NCBI GenBank assembly: GCA_964635875.1
Contig: CAZWRK010000117.1
Span: forward strand, 1-12,683
Length of the DNA: 12,683 nt
Origin: CAZWRK01 sp964635875
Lineage (GTDB): Bacteria; Pseudomonadota; Gammaproteobacteria; Burkholderiales; Aquaspirillaceae
Direction of reading: 5' to 3'
Shown here: positions 1 through 6,033 of the stretch, piece by piece
How the letters are laid out: each line of letters starts with the position of its first letter
Numbering within the stretch: position 1 is the stretch's first letter
Notes under the pieces: generated by a model
Database searches by the model: none
The model's input: only the letters and a program-made list of their open reading frames with translations
What the model was told of the DNA's origin: nothing
Made by a program: the position numbers and the translations under genes

Positions 1-648
1 CTCTTCAACCCACAGGCCTTCCATTTGATGGAACATGGGCGAGTGTGTGGCATCGGAATCGACGCGATAGACGCGACCCGGCGCAATAATTTTGATCGGC
101 GGCTCGTTGTTGAGCATGTAGCGAATCTGGATCGGCGAAGTGTGGGTGCGCAGCACGTCGCCGCCTTCAACGTAGAAGGTGTCTTGCATGGCGCGGGCGG
201 GGTGATTTTCAGGGATGTTCAGCGCCTGAAAATTGTGGAAATCGCTTTCGATCTCGGGGCCATCAGCAACTTCAAATCCCATTGAGCGGAACAAATGGGT
301 GATGCGCTCCAGCGTCAGGGTCACGGGATGAAGGCCGCCAGTCGGCAAGCTACGGCCGGGAAGAGTCACGTCCAGCGCTTCGGCAGCGAGTTGGGCGGCA
401 AGGGCGGCGCTTTGAATGGCGTCGCGGCGTTGATTATGGGCGGCTTCAAACTGTTGTTTGAGCTGGTTAATTGCCTGCCCTTGTTGTTTTTTTTCTTCTG
501 GAGGGAGTTTGCCCAGTTGTTTCAGAAGATCGGTAATTTCGCCGGATTTGCCGAGGTAGCGGGCTTTGACTTGTTCGAGGGCAACAAGGTCGGCAGCGCT
601 ATTCAGATCGACAAGTGCGGCGTCCAGAAGCGTATCTAATTGGCTCAT
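1..648 (-). CDS. pheS: Phenylalanine-tRNA ligase alpha subunit, N-terminal part
   Basis: This is the catalytic alpha subunit of the alpha2-beta2 enzyme that charges tRNA-Phe. Only the first 216 residues are visible; family members have about 330, so the C-terminal catalytic part (including class II motif 3) lies off the left edge. Residues 1-85 form the charged helical N-terminal arm that usually makes a coiled coil contacting tRNA. The class II core follows with GFEVADGPEIE, NIPENHPARAMQDTFYV and LRTHTSPIQIRYM, and the visible part ends in motif 2 with APGRVYRVDSDATHSPMFHQ. The ATG at 646-648 gives the expected MSQLDTLL-type start. Only a weak GGAAAA lies upstream as a ribosome site. It is the last visible gene of the thrS-infC-rpmI-rplT-pheS series, separated from rplT by 181 nt that contain a terminator. 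pheT is expected beyond the edge. Confidence 0.97.
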   Translation of the reverse strand, partial: MSQLDTLLDAALVDLNSAADLVALEQVKARYLGKSGEITDLLKQLGKLPPEEKKQQGQAINQLKQQFEAAHNQRRDAIQSAALAAQLAAEALDVTLPGRSLPTGGLHPVTLTLERITHLFRSMGFEVADGPEIESDFHNFQALNIPENHPARAMQDTFYVEGGDVLRTHTSPIQIRYMLNNEPPIKIIAPGRVYRVDSDATHSPMFHQMEGLWVEE

Positions 649-727
649 GAGTATTTTCCGGGTAAATCGGGGAAGCGGAAGGCTTGGGAATAAGGCCTGT
701 GAACAGTATTCCTAAGCGTTCCGGCAT

Positions 728-755
728 AAAAAAAGGGAGGCTGGAGCCTCCCTTT
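728..755 (-). terminator. Rho-independent terminator or attenuator between rplT and pheS
   Basis: On the minus strand GGGAGG pairs with CCTCCC (752-747 with 740-735) around a CTCCAG loop, followed by seven T (734-728). Flanking A and T runs can lengthen the stem. It sits 75 nt after rplT and about 80 nt before pheS. In enteric bacteria the same gap holds the pheM leader peptide and attenuator. Here I find the terminator but no Phe-rich leader peptide in front of it, so it may simply reduce read-through into pheS. Confidence 0.8.
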
Positions 756-829
756 CATTCGCGTGCAGATGATGCGCTTAAAATGCCAAAGTCAAAACGA
801 TGTTGCTTTGCGCATTTTGGGGCGTGTCA

Positions 830-1189
830 TTAAGCAGCGAGACTGGCCTTAGCCTGTTCAACGAGCTGCGCAAATGCGGCTTTTTCGAACACAGCCAAAT
901 CAGCCAAGACTTTACGGTCAATTTCGATCATGGCTTTTTTCAGGCCATTCATGAATTTGCTGTAAGACAGGCCGTTTTCGCGTGCAGCTGCATTGATACG
1001 CGCAATCCACAAGGTGCGGAATTGGCGTTTGCGTTGACGACGGTCACGATAAGCATATTGACCGGCTTTCATCACTGCCTGTTTGGCAATGCGATAGACG
1101 TTCTTACGACGACCGCGATAGCCTTTGGCTAAAGCAAGTACTTTCTTATGACGGGCACGAGCGGTTACACCGCGTTTTACGCGTGGCAT
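830..1189 (-). CDS. rplT: 50S ribosomal protein L20 (bL20)
   Basis: bL20 binds 23S rRNA early in assembly of the large subunit, and in E. coli also represses translation of rpmI-rplT. The 119-aa product is full length, very rich in Arg and Lys at the N-terminus (MPRVKRGVTARARHKKVLALAKGYRGRR), and continues with the family segments YRDRRQRKRQFRTLWIARIN and GLSYSKFMNGLKKA. The start has a strong AAGGAG site 6 nt upstream, which overlaps the rpmI stop codon (TAAGGAG). The rpmI-rplT gap is only 10 nt, so the two genes are very probably translated from one message. Confidence 0.98.
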   Translation of the reverse strand: MPRVKRGVTARARHKKVLALAKGYRGRRKNVYRIAKQAVMKAGQYAYRDRRQRKRQFRTLWIARINAAARENGLSYSKFMNGLKKAMIEIDRKVLADLAVFEKAAFAQLVEQAKASLAA

Positions 1190-1199
1190 TCAAAACTCC

Positions 1200-1397
1200 T
1201 TAAGCGTAGGGCAACATGGCACGAACAGACTTCATATCGCTCGCGTTAACCATAACGGTTCCGCGCAATTGACGTTTGTTCTTTGTGGTTTTTTTGGTGA
1301 GGATGTGACGCTTGAAAGCCATCGAGCGTTTTACACCACCATTGCCCAACACTGTCAGACGCTTTTTCGCGCCCGATTTTGTCTTCATCTTCGGCAT
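1200..1397 (-). CDS. rpmI: 50S ribosomal protein L35 (bL35)
   Basis: bL35 is a small basic protein of the large ribosomal subunit. The 65-aa product is the usual length and starts MPKMKTKSGAKKRL, followed by the conserved AFKRHILTKKTTKNKRQLRG. The ATG at 1395-1397 has GCAGGAG (1411-1405) at good spacing. That ribosome site can pair with CTCC directly in front of the ATG and also with TCCTGC further upstream (see findings). In E. coli this is the point where L20 shuts down translation of the rpmI-rplT pair. Confidence 0.97.
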   Translation of the reverse strand: MPKMKTKSGAKKRLTVLGNGGVKRSMAFKRHILTKKTTKNKRQLRGTVMVNASDMKSVRAMLPYA

Positions 1398-1475
1398 GGA
1401 GAAACTCCTGCAATTGTTAGATCAGGTACAGGGTGGCGGTTAAGCACTTAAAACCTCTGCACCACGCTTTTTTAT

Positions 1476-1529
1476 GCAGCTTTTGGGCTGCTTCCAAAAC
1501 CAATACGGCAGGACAGAATCCCGCCGTAT
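1476..1529 (-). promoter_or_regulatory. Structured infC-rpmI leader, possible L20-type operator
   Basis: The 151-nt gap between infC and rpmI is rich in inverted repeats on the minus strand. An 11-bp stem (one G-U pair) with a 5-nt loop spans 1529-1503 and begins 19 nt after the infC stop. Just downstream, TTTTGG can pair with CCAAAA, or the GCAGC in that loop can pair with GCTGC (1491-1476), and the two pairings exclude each other. The 3' arm of the first stem contains TCCTGC (1513-1508), complementary to GCAGGA in the rpmI ribosome site. A poor promoter match (TTGGAA, 17 nt, TAAAAA at 1497-1469) overlaps the same stretch. The regulatory role is inferred from the E. coli L20 operator in the same gap; it is not shown by the sequence. 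Confidence 0.4.
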
Positions 1530-1548
1530 CGATGACACAGGACACGCC

Positions 1549-2067
1549 TTATTTTTTCTTAGGCGCAATCACCATGATCATTTGGCGACCTTCGAGCTTA
1601 GGAAACTGCTCGACGGAGCCGTATTCTACCAGATCTGCTTCTACACGTTTGAGAAGTGCGAGACCAATATCTTGGTGCGCCATTTCTCGACCACGGAAGC
1701 GCAAACTGACTTTGGCCTTGTCACCATCAGACAAGAACCGGACGAGGTTACGAAGTTTAACTTGGTAATCGCCTTCATCGGTTGCCGGACGGAATTTGAC
1801 TTCCTTGACCTGAATCTGCTTTTGCTTCAGCTTGGCTTCGTGTTTCTTTTTGCTTTCCTGATACTTGAATTTGCCATAATCCATGATGCGGCAAACAGGT
1901 GGTTGAGCACCCGGCGCAATCTCGACGATGTCAAGTTCAAGCTCCTCAGCCTTTTCAAAGGCCTCTCGGAGGCTAACGATACCAAGTTGTTCCCCTTCGG
2001 GGCCCACGAGGCGGATCTCACGGGCGGAAATTTCGCCGTTGATCCGCGGTTCACGTTCCTGAGCTAT
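1549..2067 (-). CDS. infC: Translation initiation factor IF-3, apparent AUA start codon
   Basis: IF-3 binds the 30S subunit, keeps it apart from 50S, and checks the initiation codon and initiator tRNA. The product (172 aa from the chosen start) has the N-domain signature RINGEI, EGEQLGIVSLREA, PPVCRIMDYGKFKYQESKKK, a basic linker KQKQIQVKEVKFRP, and the C-domain DEGDYQVKLRNL, RFRGREMAHQDIG, EGRQMIMVIAPKKK. There is no suitable ATG. A TTG at 2071-2073 lies only 2 nt from the AAGGAG site (2081-2076). An ATA at 2065-2067 lies 8 nt from it and gives the usual beginning (M)AQEREPRINGEI. I therefore choose ATA. E. coli infC uses AUU, and rare starts let IF-3 repress its own synthesis. The gene lies 39 nt after the thrS stop. 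Confidence 0.95.
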   Translation of the reverse strand: MAQEREPRINGEISAREIRLVGPEGEQLGIVSLREAFEKAEELELDIVEIAPGAQPPVCRIMDYGKFKYQESKKKHEAKLKQKQIQVKEVKFRPATDEGDYQVKLRNLVRFLSDGDKAKVSLRFRGREMAHQDIGLALLKRVEADLVEYGSVEQFPKLEGRQMIMVIAPKKK

Positions 2068-2106
2068 AGCCAATTCTCCTTCAAAAAAATCATGTTCCGT
2101 CGTGCA

Positions 2107-4014
2107 TTAAGCCTGTGAAGGCATTTCAGCCTTGAGGCGCTCGATGAAGTCAGGCAACGAAAGTTGACCCAAGCTATCACCATTGCGGGCACGAACGGCA
2201 ACCAGTGCATCAGTCTTTTCTTTCTCGCCGACAATAATTTGATACGGCAGCTTTTGCAGACTGTGCTCGCGGATTTTATAGTTAATCTTCTCGTTTCTCA
2301 AGTCGAGATCGACTCGGAAACCGGCTTCACGCAGGGACTCGGCAACCTCAGTCGCATAAGCCGCCTGCGCTTCTGAAATATTCATGACACAAATCTGCAC
2401 CGGCGCTAGCCACAAGGGGAAGGCCCCTGCATGATGTTCGATCAGAATACCCAAGAAACGCTCCATCGAACCCAAAATGGCCCGATGCAACATCACAGGG
2501 TGTTTTTTACTGTTGTCTTCATCGACATATTCTGCGCCAAGACGAACAGGCAAATTAAAATCTAGCTGCAGAGTACCACACTGCCACACTCGGCCCAGAC
2601 AGTCTTTTAACGAGAACTCAATTTTAGGACCATAGAACGCACCTTCGCCAGGTTGAAGCTCCCAAGCCAAGCCGCGCGCATCCAAGGCAGCCTGCAATGC
2701 AGCCTCTGCACGATCCCACAAATCATCCGCGCCAACACGTTTTTCTGGGCGTGTTGAAAGCTTAATCAAAATCTCGTCAAACCCGAGAATGGCATACACT
2801 TTTTGCAACAAATCAATGAACGATGATGCCTCGTCTTGCATCTGGGCTTCGGTACAGAAGATATGCGCATCATCCTGCGTAAAGCCACGCACCCGCATAA
2901 TGCCATGCAGTGAACCAGAGGGCTCATTACGGTGGCAAGAACCAAATTCGGCCAAGCGCAGCGGTAGATCACGGTAGCTCTTCAAGCCTTGGTTAAAGAC
3001 CTGAATGTGACACGGGCAATTCATCGGCTTCACCGCATAGTCACGATGCTCAGAATGAGTACTGAACATCAGCTCGCTATACATTTCCCAATGGCCAGAT
3101 TTTTCCCACAGCGTCCGATCCACCACTTGCGGCGTGCGAATTTCTTGATAACCATGCTTGCCCAACGTCCGGCGCATAAATTGCTCAATTTGCTGCCACA
3201 AGGTCCAGCCCTTCGGATGCCAAAACACCATCCCCGGCGCTTCGTCTTGCATGTGGAACAGGTTGAGCTGCTTGCCGAGCTTACGATGGTCGCGTTTTTC
3301 CGCCTCTTCCAAGCGGAACAAGTACGCTTCTAGGTCTTCTTTTTTCGTCCATGCGGTACCGTAAATCCGCTGCAGCATCTCGTTTTTCGAGTCGCCACGC
3401 CAGTACGCACCGGCCACGCTCATGAGCTTAAAGACTTTGATTTTGCTAGTGGACGGCACATGTGGGCCGCGGCACAAGTCGGTAAAATCACCCTGACGAT
3501 ATAAAGACAGCACTTCGCTTTGCGGAATTGCAGAAATCAGCTCGGCTTTATATTTTTCATCCGCTTCTAAAAAGAAGCGAACCGCGTCATCACGGGACAG
3601 TTCATAACGCTCAACAGCGATATCTTTTTTTGCCAACTCCGCCATTTTGGCTTCGATCGCAACCAAGTCATCTGGTGTGAATGGGCGGGTGTAGCTGAAA
3701 TCGTAATAAAAGCCGTTTTCGATCGTCGGCCCAATCGTGACTTGCGCCTCGGGGTACAACGTTTTCACCGCATGCGCCAGCAAGTGGGCGGTTGAGTGAC
3801 GAATAATGTCTAAACCTTCCGCATCACGATCGGTGATGATGGCAAGGTCAGCATCGTTTTCCATTACAAAAGCGGTATCAACCAATTTTCCATCAACACG
3901 GCCAGCCAGCGCCGCACGCGCCAAACCAGCGCCGATAGAAGCAGCCACACCGGCCACAGAAATGGGCTGGTCAAAGGAACGAATAGAACCGTCGGGTAGA
4001 CGAATATCAGGCAT
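2107..4014 (-). CDS. thrS: Threonine-tRNA ligase
   Basis: This cytoplasmic class II enzyme charges tRNA-Thr and removes misattached Ser. The 635-aa product is full length. In order it has an N-terminal TGS-like domain (about 1-60), the editing domain with H73 and H77 (RHSTAHLLAHAVK) and C181/H185 (DLCRGPHVP), the catalytic core with motif 2 (R362 in CHRNEPSGSLHG) and motif 3 (R519 in LHRAILGSMERF), and a C-terminal anticodon domain from about 535. Zinc ligands C333, H384 and H510 are all present. The zinc site reads NCPCH where E. coli has NCPGH, an extra Cys I believe is common in betaproteobacteria. The ATG is preceded by GGAG at 5 nt. A terminator lies 52 nt upstream with little room for a promoter in between, so expression probably depends on reading through it. 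Confidence 0.98.
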   Translation of the reverse strand: MPDIRLPDGSIRSFDQPISVAGVAASIGAGLARAALAGRVDGKLVDTAFVMENDADLAIITDRDAEGLDIIRHSTAHLLAHAVKTLYPEAQVTIGPTIENGFYYDFSYTRPFTPDDLVAIEAKMAELAKKDIAVERYELSRDDAVRFFLEADEKYKAELISAIPQSEVLSLYRQGDFTDLCRGPHVPSTSKIKVFKLMSVAGAYWRGDSKNEMLQRIYGTAWTKKEDLEAYLFRLEEAEKRDHRKLGKQLNLFHMQDEAPGMVFWHPKGWTLWQQIEQFMRRTLGKHGYQEIRTPQVVDRTLWEKSGHWEMYSELMFSTHSEHRDYAVKPMNCPCHIQVFNQGLKSYRDLPLRLAEFGSCHRNEPSGSLHGIMRVRGFTQDDAHIFCTEAQMQDEASSFIDLLQKVYAILGFDEILIKLSTRPEKRVGADDLWDRAEAALQAALDARGLAWELQPGEGAFYGPKIEFSLKDCLGRVWQCGTLQLDFNLPVRLGAEYVDEDNSKKHPVMLHRAILGSMERFLGILIEHHAGAFPLWLAPVQICVMNISEAQAAYATEVAESLREAGFRVDLDLRNEKINYKIREHSLQKLPYQIIVGEKEKTDALVAVRARNGDSLGQLSLPDFIERLKAEMPSQA

Positions 4015-4065
4015 GAGAACTCCGGTCAGCTATCAAGCAAAGTCCGAGGGGAATGGAAAAAAGGC

Positions 4066-4098
4066 AAAAAAAAAGTGCGGCCAGAGCCGCACTTTTTT
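4066..4098 (-). terminator. Rho-independent terminator between tRNA-Val and thrS
   Basis: A perfect 7-bp GC-rich stem, GTGCGGC with GCCGCAC (4092-4086 and 4081-4075) around a 4-nt loop, is followed by nine T on the minus strand (4074-4066). It also has six T on the plus strand, so it could work both ways, but no plus-strand gene ends here. It either ends the tRNA-Val transcript or acts as an attenuator in the thrS leader. Confidence 0.85.
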
Positions 4099-4134
4099 AT
4101 GTGAGTAACCTACGGTTGGCTCGAGCGAGTACTT

Positions 4135-4167
4135 TTAGTTCACCAAGGTAATCGTTCGAAAAGCCAT
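4135..4167 (-). CDS. Possible 10-aa leader peptide upstream of thrS
   Basis: A small ORF reads MAFRTITLVN and stops. It starts 18 nt after the tRNA-Val 3' end and has a good ribosome site, GGAG (4179-4176), 8 nt before the ATG. Between its stop and the terminator ahead of thrS are 36 nt. Two of the ten residues are Thr (ACG, ACC), which would suit a ribosome-stalling leader that senses Thr-tRNA, but two codons are few for such a device. The stretch GAGTAAC that overlaps the ribosome site (4178-4172) can pair with GTTACTC just before the terminator (4109-4103). I know of no family for it. It could be chance. Confidence 0.35.
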   Translation of the reverse strand: MAFRTITLVN

Positions 4168-4185
4168 TTGTGTTACTCCGAATTC

Positions 4186-4262
4186 TGGTAGGCGCGATTG
4201 GAATCGAACCAACGACCTCCACCATGTCAAGGTGGCGCTCTAACCAACTGAGCTACGCGCCT
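4186..4262 (-). tRNA. tRNA-Val, anticodon GAC
   Basis: A complete 77-nt cloverleaf can be folded by hand on the minus strand. It has a 7-bp acceptor stem AGGCGCG/CGCGCCT, a D arm GCTC-AGTTGGTTA-GAGC, an anticodon stem CCACC/GGTGG with loop TTGACAT (anticodon GAC, valine), a T arm GTTGG-TTCGAAT-CCAAT with one G-U pair, discriminator A and an encoded CCA end. It reads GTC and GTT valine codons. It lies upstream of thrS on the same strand, and the terminator at 4066-4098 separates the two. Confidence 0.98.
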
Positions 4263-4280
4263 CTCGCTGAGAGAGACCGA

Positions 4281-4310
4281 ACTATACAGAACCTATCGCG
4301 CCCTTGGCAA
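4281..4310 (-). promoter_or_regulatory. Promoter of tRNA-Val
   Basis: On the minus strand TTGCCA (4310-4305) and TATAGT (4286-4281) are separated by 18 nt and point at the tRNA, whose 5' end is 18 nt past the -10 box. Both boxes match the sigma-70 consensus well (5 of 6 and 5 of 6). An AT-rich block at about 4312-4330 lies just upstream and could serve as an UP element. This may also be the only good promoter for thrS and the genes behind it. Confidence 0.7.
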
Positions 4311-4350
4311 GCTATTTTTTCGATCAAAAGCGCAAAAATGCTGGCTCGGT

Positions 4351-4356
4351 TATACT
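4351..4356 (+). promoter_or_regulatory. Possible -10 box of tgt
   Basis: TATACT lies 44 nt upstream of the tgt start codon and points toward it. No convincing -35 box is seen 16-18 nt upstream, only the AT-rich block shared with the divergent tRNA-Val promoter. A transcript would start near 4363, exactly where a short ATG ORF begins. Confidence 0.4.
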
Positions 4357-4400
4357 AGCGCCATGATTTTTCGCTTCTTTTTCGGATAAAGTCCTCTCTA

Positions 4401-5516
4401 ATGCTGCAATTTACCGTACATAAAACAAGCAGTGGCGCACGACGCGGCACCCTTACACTCAACCATGGCACCATCGAAACGCCGGTTTTTATGCCGGTCG
4501 GTACGTATGGTTCGGTCAAGGCCATGAGCCCAGTCGAACTCGACGACATTGGCGCACAAATCATTTTGGGCAACACGTTCCATCTCTGGCTTCGCCCCGG
4601 CCTAGAAGTACTTGAGACATTTGGTGGATTACATGATTTCATTGGCTGGAACAAGCCGATTCTGACCGACTCCGGTGGCTTCCAAGTCTTCAGCCTTGGC
4701 GATCTGCGTAAAATCACCGAAGAAGGCGTGCATTTCCAATCCCCACTCAACGGCGACAAACTCTTTCTCTCGCCCGAAAAGTCGATGGAAATTCAAAAAG
4801 CGCTCAACTCAGACATCGTCATGATTTTTGACGAATGCACGCCGTATCCTGCCGACCACGCCACCGCCGCCGCCTCAATGCGGATGAGCCTGCGCTGGGC
4901 CGAACGGTCACGCAAAGCCTTTGACGATCACAAAAACCCCAATGCACTCTTTGGCATCGTCCAAGGCTCGATGTACGGCGATCTTCGTCAAGAATCCCTC
5001 ACCGAGCTGATGAACATCGGCTTTGATGGCATCGCCATTGGCGGACTGTCTGTCGGTGAACCTAAAGACGAAATGCAACGCATGTTGCGCGAACTCCTGC
5101 CCATGCTACCCGCCGAAAAACCGCATTATCTGATGGGCGTCGGCACCCCAGAAGATTTGGTCTACGGCGTCGCACACGGCATTGATATGTTCGATTGCGT
5201 CATGCCGACCCGCAACGCGCGCAATGGCTGGCTATTTACCCGCTTTGGCGACATCAAAATCAAAAATGCCAAATACCGAAATGACCCCCGCCCGCTCGAC
5301 AGCACTTGTAGTTGCTACGCTTGCCGCCATTTCAGCCGAGCCTATCTCCACCACCTGCATCGGGTTGGCGAGATTTTAGGCGCACGTCTGAACACCATTC
5401 ACAACCTGCATTACTATCAGGATTTGATGGCTGACATGCGTGCCGCCATTGAGGCCGATCGTTTCGAAGACTTCCGCGTGGAGTTTGCCGAACATCGCCA
5501 ACGCGGTACAGACTAA
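4401..5516 (+). CDS. tgt: Queuine tRNA-ribosyltransferase (tRNA-guanine transglycosylase)
   Basis: Tgt swaps G34 in the GUN anticodons of tRNA-Asp, Asn, His and Tyr for preQ1, the base that is then converted to queuosine. The 371-aa product matches the bacterial family over its full length. It has the general base D90 in ILTDSGGFQVFSL, the nucleophile D265 in GIDMFDCVMPTRNARNG, and the zinc site C303, C305, C308 and H334 in CSCYAC and ARLNTIHNL. The start was chosen because MLQFTVHKTSSGARRGTL aligns with the usual N-terminus; no clear ribosome site is visible. queA, often next to tgt, is not here: the upstream neighbour is divergent tRNA-Val. tgt is followed after 107 nt by yajC-secD-secF, the common tgt-yajC-secDF order. 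Confidence 0.98.
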   Translation: MLQFTVHKTSSGARRGTLTLNHGTIETPVFMPVGTYGSVKAMSPVELDDIGAQIILGNTFHLWLRPGLEVLETFGGLHDFIGWNKPILTDSGGFQVFSLGDLRKITEEGVHFQSPLNGDKLFLSPEKSMEIQKALNSDIVMIFDECTPYPADHATAAASMRMSLRWAERSRKAFDDHKNPNALFGIVQGSMYGDLRQESLTELMNIGFDGIAIGGLSVGEPKDEMQRMLRELLPMLPAEKPHYLMGVGTPEDLVYGVAHGIDMFDCVMPTRNARNGWLFTRFGDIKIKNAKYRNDPRPLDSTCSCYACRHFSRAYLHHLHRVGEILGARLNTIHNLHYYQDLMADMRAAIEADRFEDFRVEFAEHRQRGTD

Positions 5517-5525
5517 GCCGGTTTT

Positions 5526-5548
5526 TCGGCCCCCAGCAGGCGGGCCGA
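5526..5548 (+). other. Stem-loop in the tgt-yajC gap
   Basis: TCGGCCC pairs with GGGCCGA (7 bp) around a 9-nt loop, 10 nt after the tgt stop. No T tract follows on the plus strand, so it is not a standard terminator. It may mark an RNA end or a processing site. A weak TACAAT (about 5586-5591) downstream could be a -10 box for yajC, without a good -35 box. Confidence 0.35.
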
Positions 5549-5623
5549 TTCAGGCGAGCCGGTGGATTTAGGCGCGCCATCACGGCTACAATCAAACGCT
5601 TTGATTTATCTAGAGGAACAAAC

Positions 5624-5950
5624 ATGCTGTTTATCTCCCCCGCTTATGCGAACACGGCTGCAGGACCGGCAGGCATCGATTTCATGTCTTTCTTGCCGAT
5701 GGTGGTTATTTTCATTCTGTTCTGGTTTTTGATGGTGCGTCCGCAACAGAAAAAAATGAAAGAGCACAAAGCCATGCTCGACCAACTGCAAAAAAATGAC
5801 GAAGTCGTCACACAAGCGGGCATCATGGGCAAAATCACCAAACTTGATGAGCAAAACATCACCTTGGAAATCGCCCAAAACGTACAAATTCAAGTTCGCC
5901 GCGAAGCCATCGGCATCAAACTTGAAAAAGGCACTTACAAAGCCCTGTAA
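5624..5950 (+). CDS. yajC: Sec translocon accessory subunit YajC
   Basis: YajC is a small inner-membrane protein that joins SecD and SecF beside SecYEG. The 108-aa product is of normal size. It has a short N-terminal stretch (MLFISPAYANTAAG), one membrane helix at about residues 20-40 (FLPMVVIFILFWFLMVRPQQ), the family motif RPQQKKMKEH and a soluble C-terminal domain with NDEVVTQAGIMGKITKLDEQ. An AGAGG at 5612-5616 gives a good ribosome site. It comes before secD with an 83-nt gap that holds a strong hairpin. Confidence 0.97.
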   Translation: MLFISPAYANTAAGPAGIDFMSFLPMVVIFILFWFLMVRPQQKKMKEHKAMLDQLQKNDEVVTQAGIMGKITKLDEQNITLEIAQNVQIQVRREAIGIKLEKGTYKAL

Positions 5951-5967
5951 TTCGGCCTATTTCGATG

Positions 5968-5994
5968 ACATCGACAGGCAAAGCTTGTCGATGT
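5968..5994 (+). other. Strong hairpin in the yajC-secD gap
   Basis: An 11-bp stem (one G-U pair) with a CAAAG loop lies 17 nt after the yajC stop; its arms are ACATCGACAGG and CTTGTCGATGT. It is followed by a pyrimidine stretch (TTCCCTTTCCTCTTG) and not by a clean T run, so it is at best a weak terminator. It may set the yajC to secD ratio or stabilise the upstream RNA end. Confidence 0.5.
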
Positions 5995-6033
5995 TTCCCT
6001 TTCCTCTTGACTGCCTACGACACCCGACCCCGC

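Noticed and set aside
649..727. A promoter for pheS between the terminator and its start
   Set aside because: The best boxes (CTTAGG, then TTATTC at 17 nt) match the consensus too poorly to report.
1474..2118. A 214-codon plus-strand open frame across infC
   Set aside because: It is antisense to infC, which has clear IF-3 motifs and a matching ribosome site; the translation resembles no family.
5965..6033. A 23-residue N-terminal extension of SecD from the ATG at 5965
   Set aside because: The added residues do not look like SecD, the DNA forms an 11-bp hairpin, and the ATG at 6034 gives the family start MNRYPLWKY.
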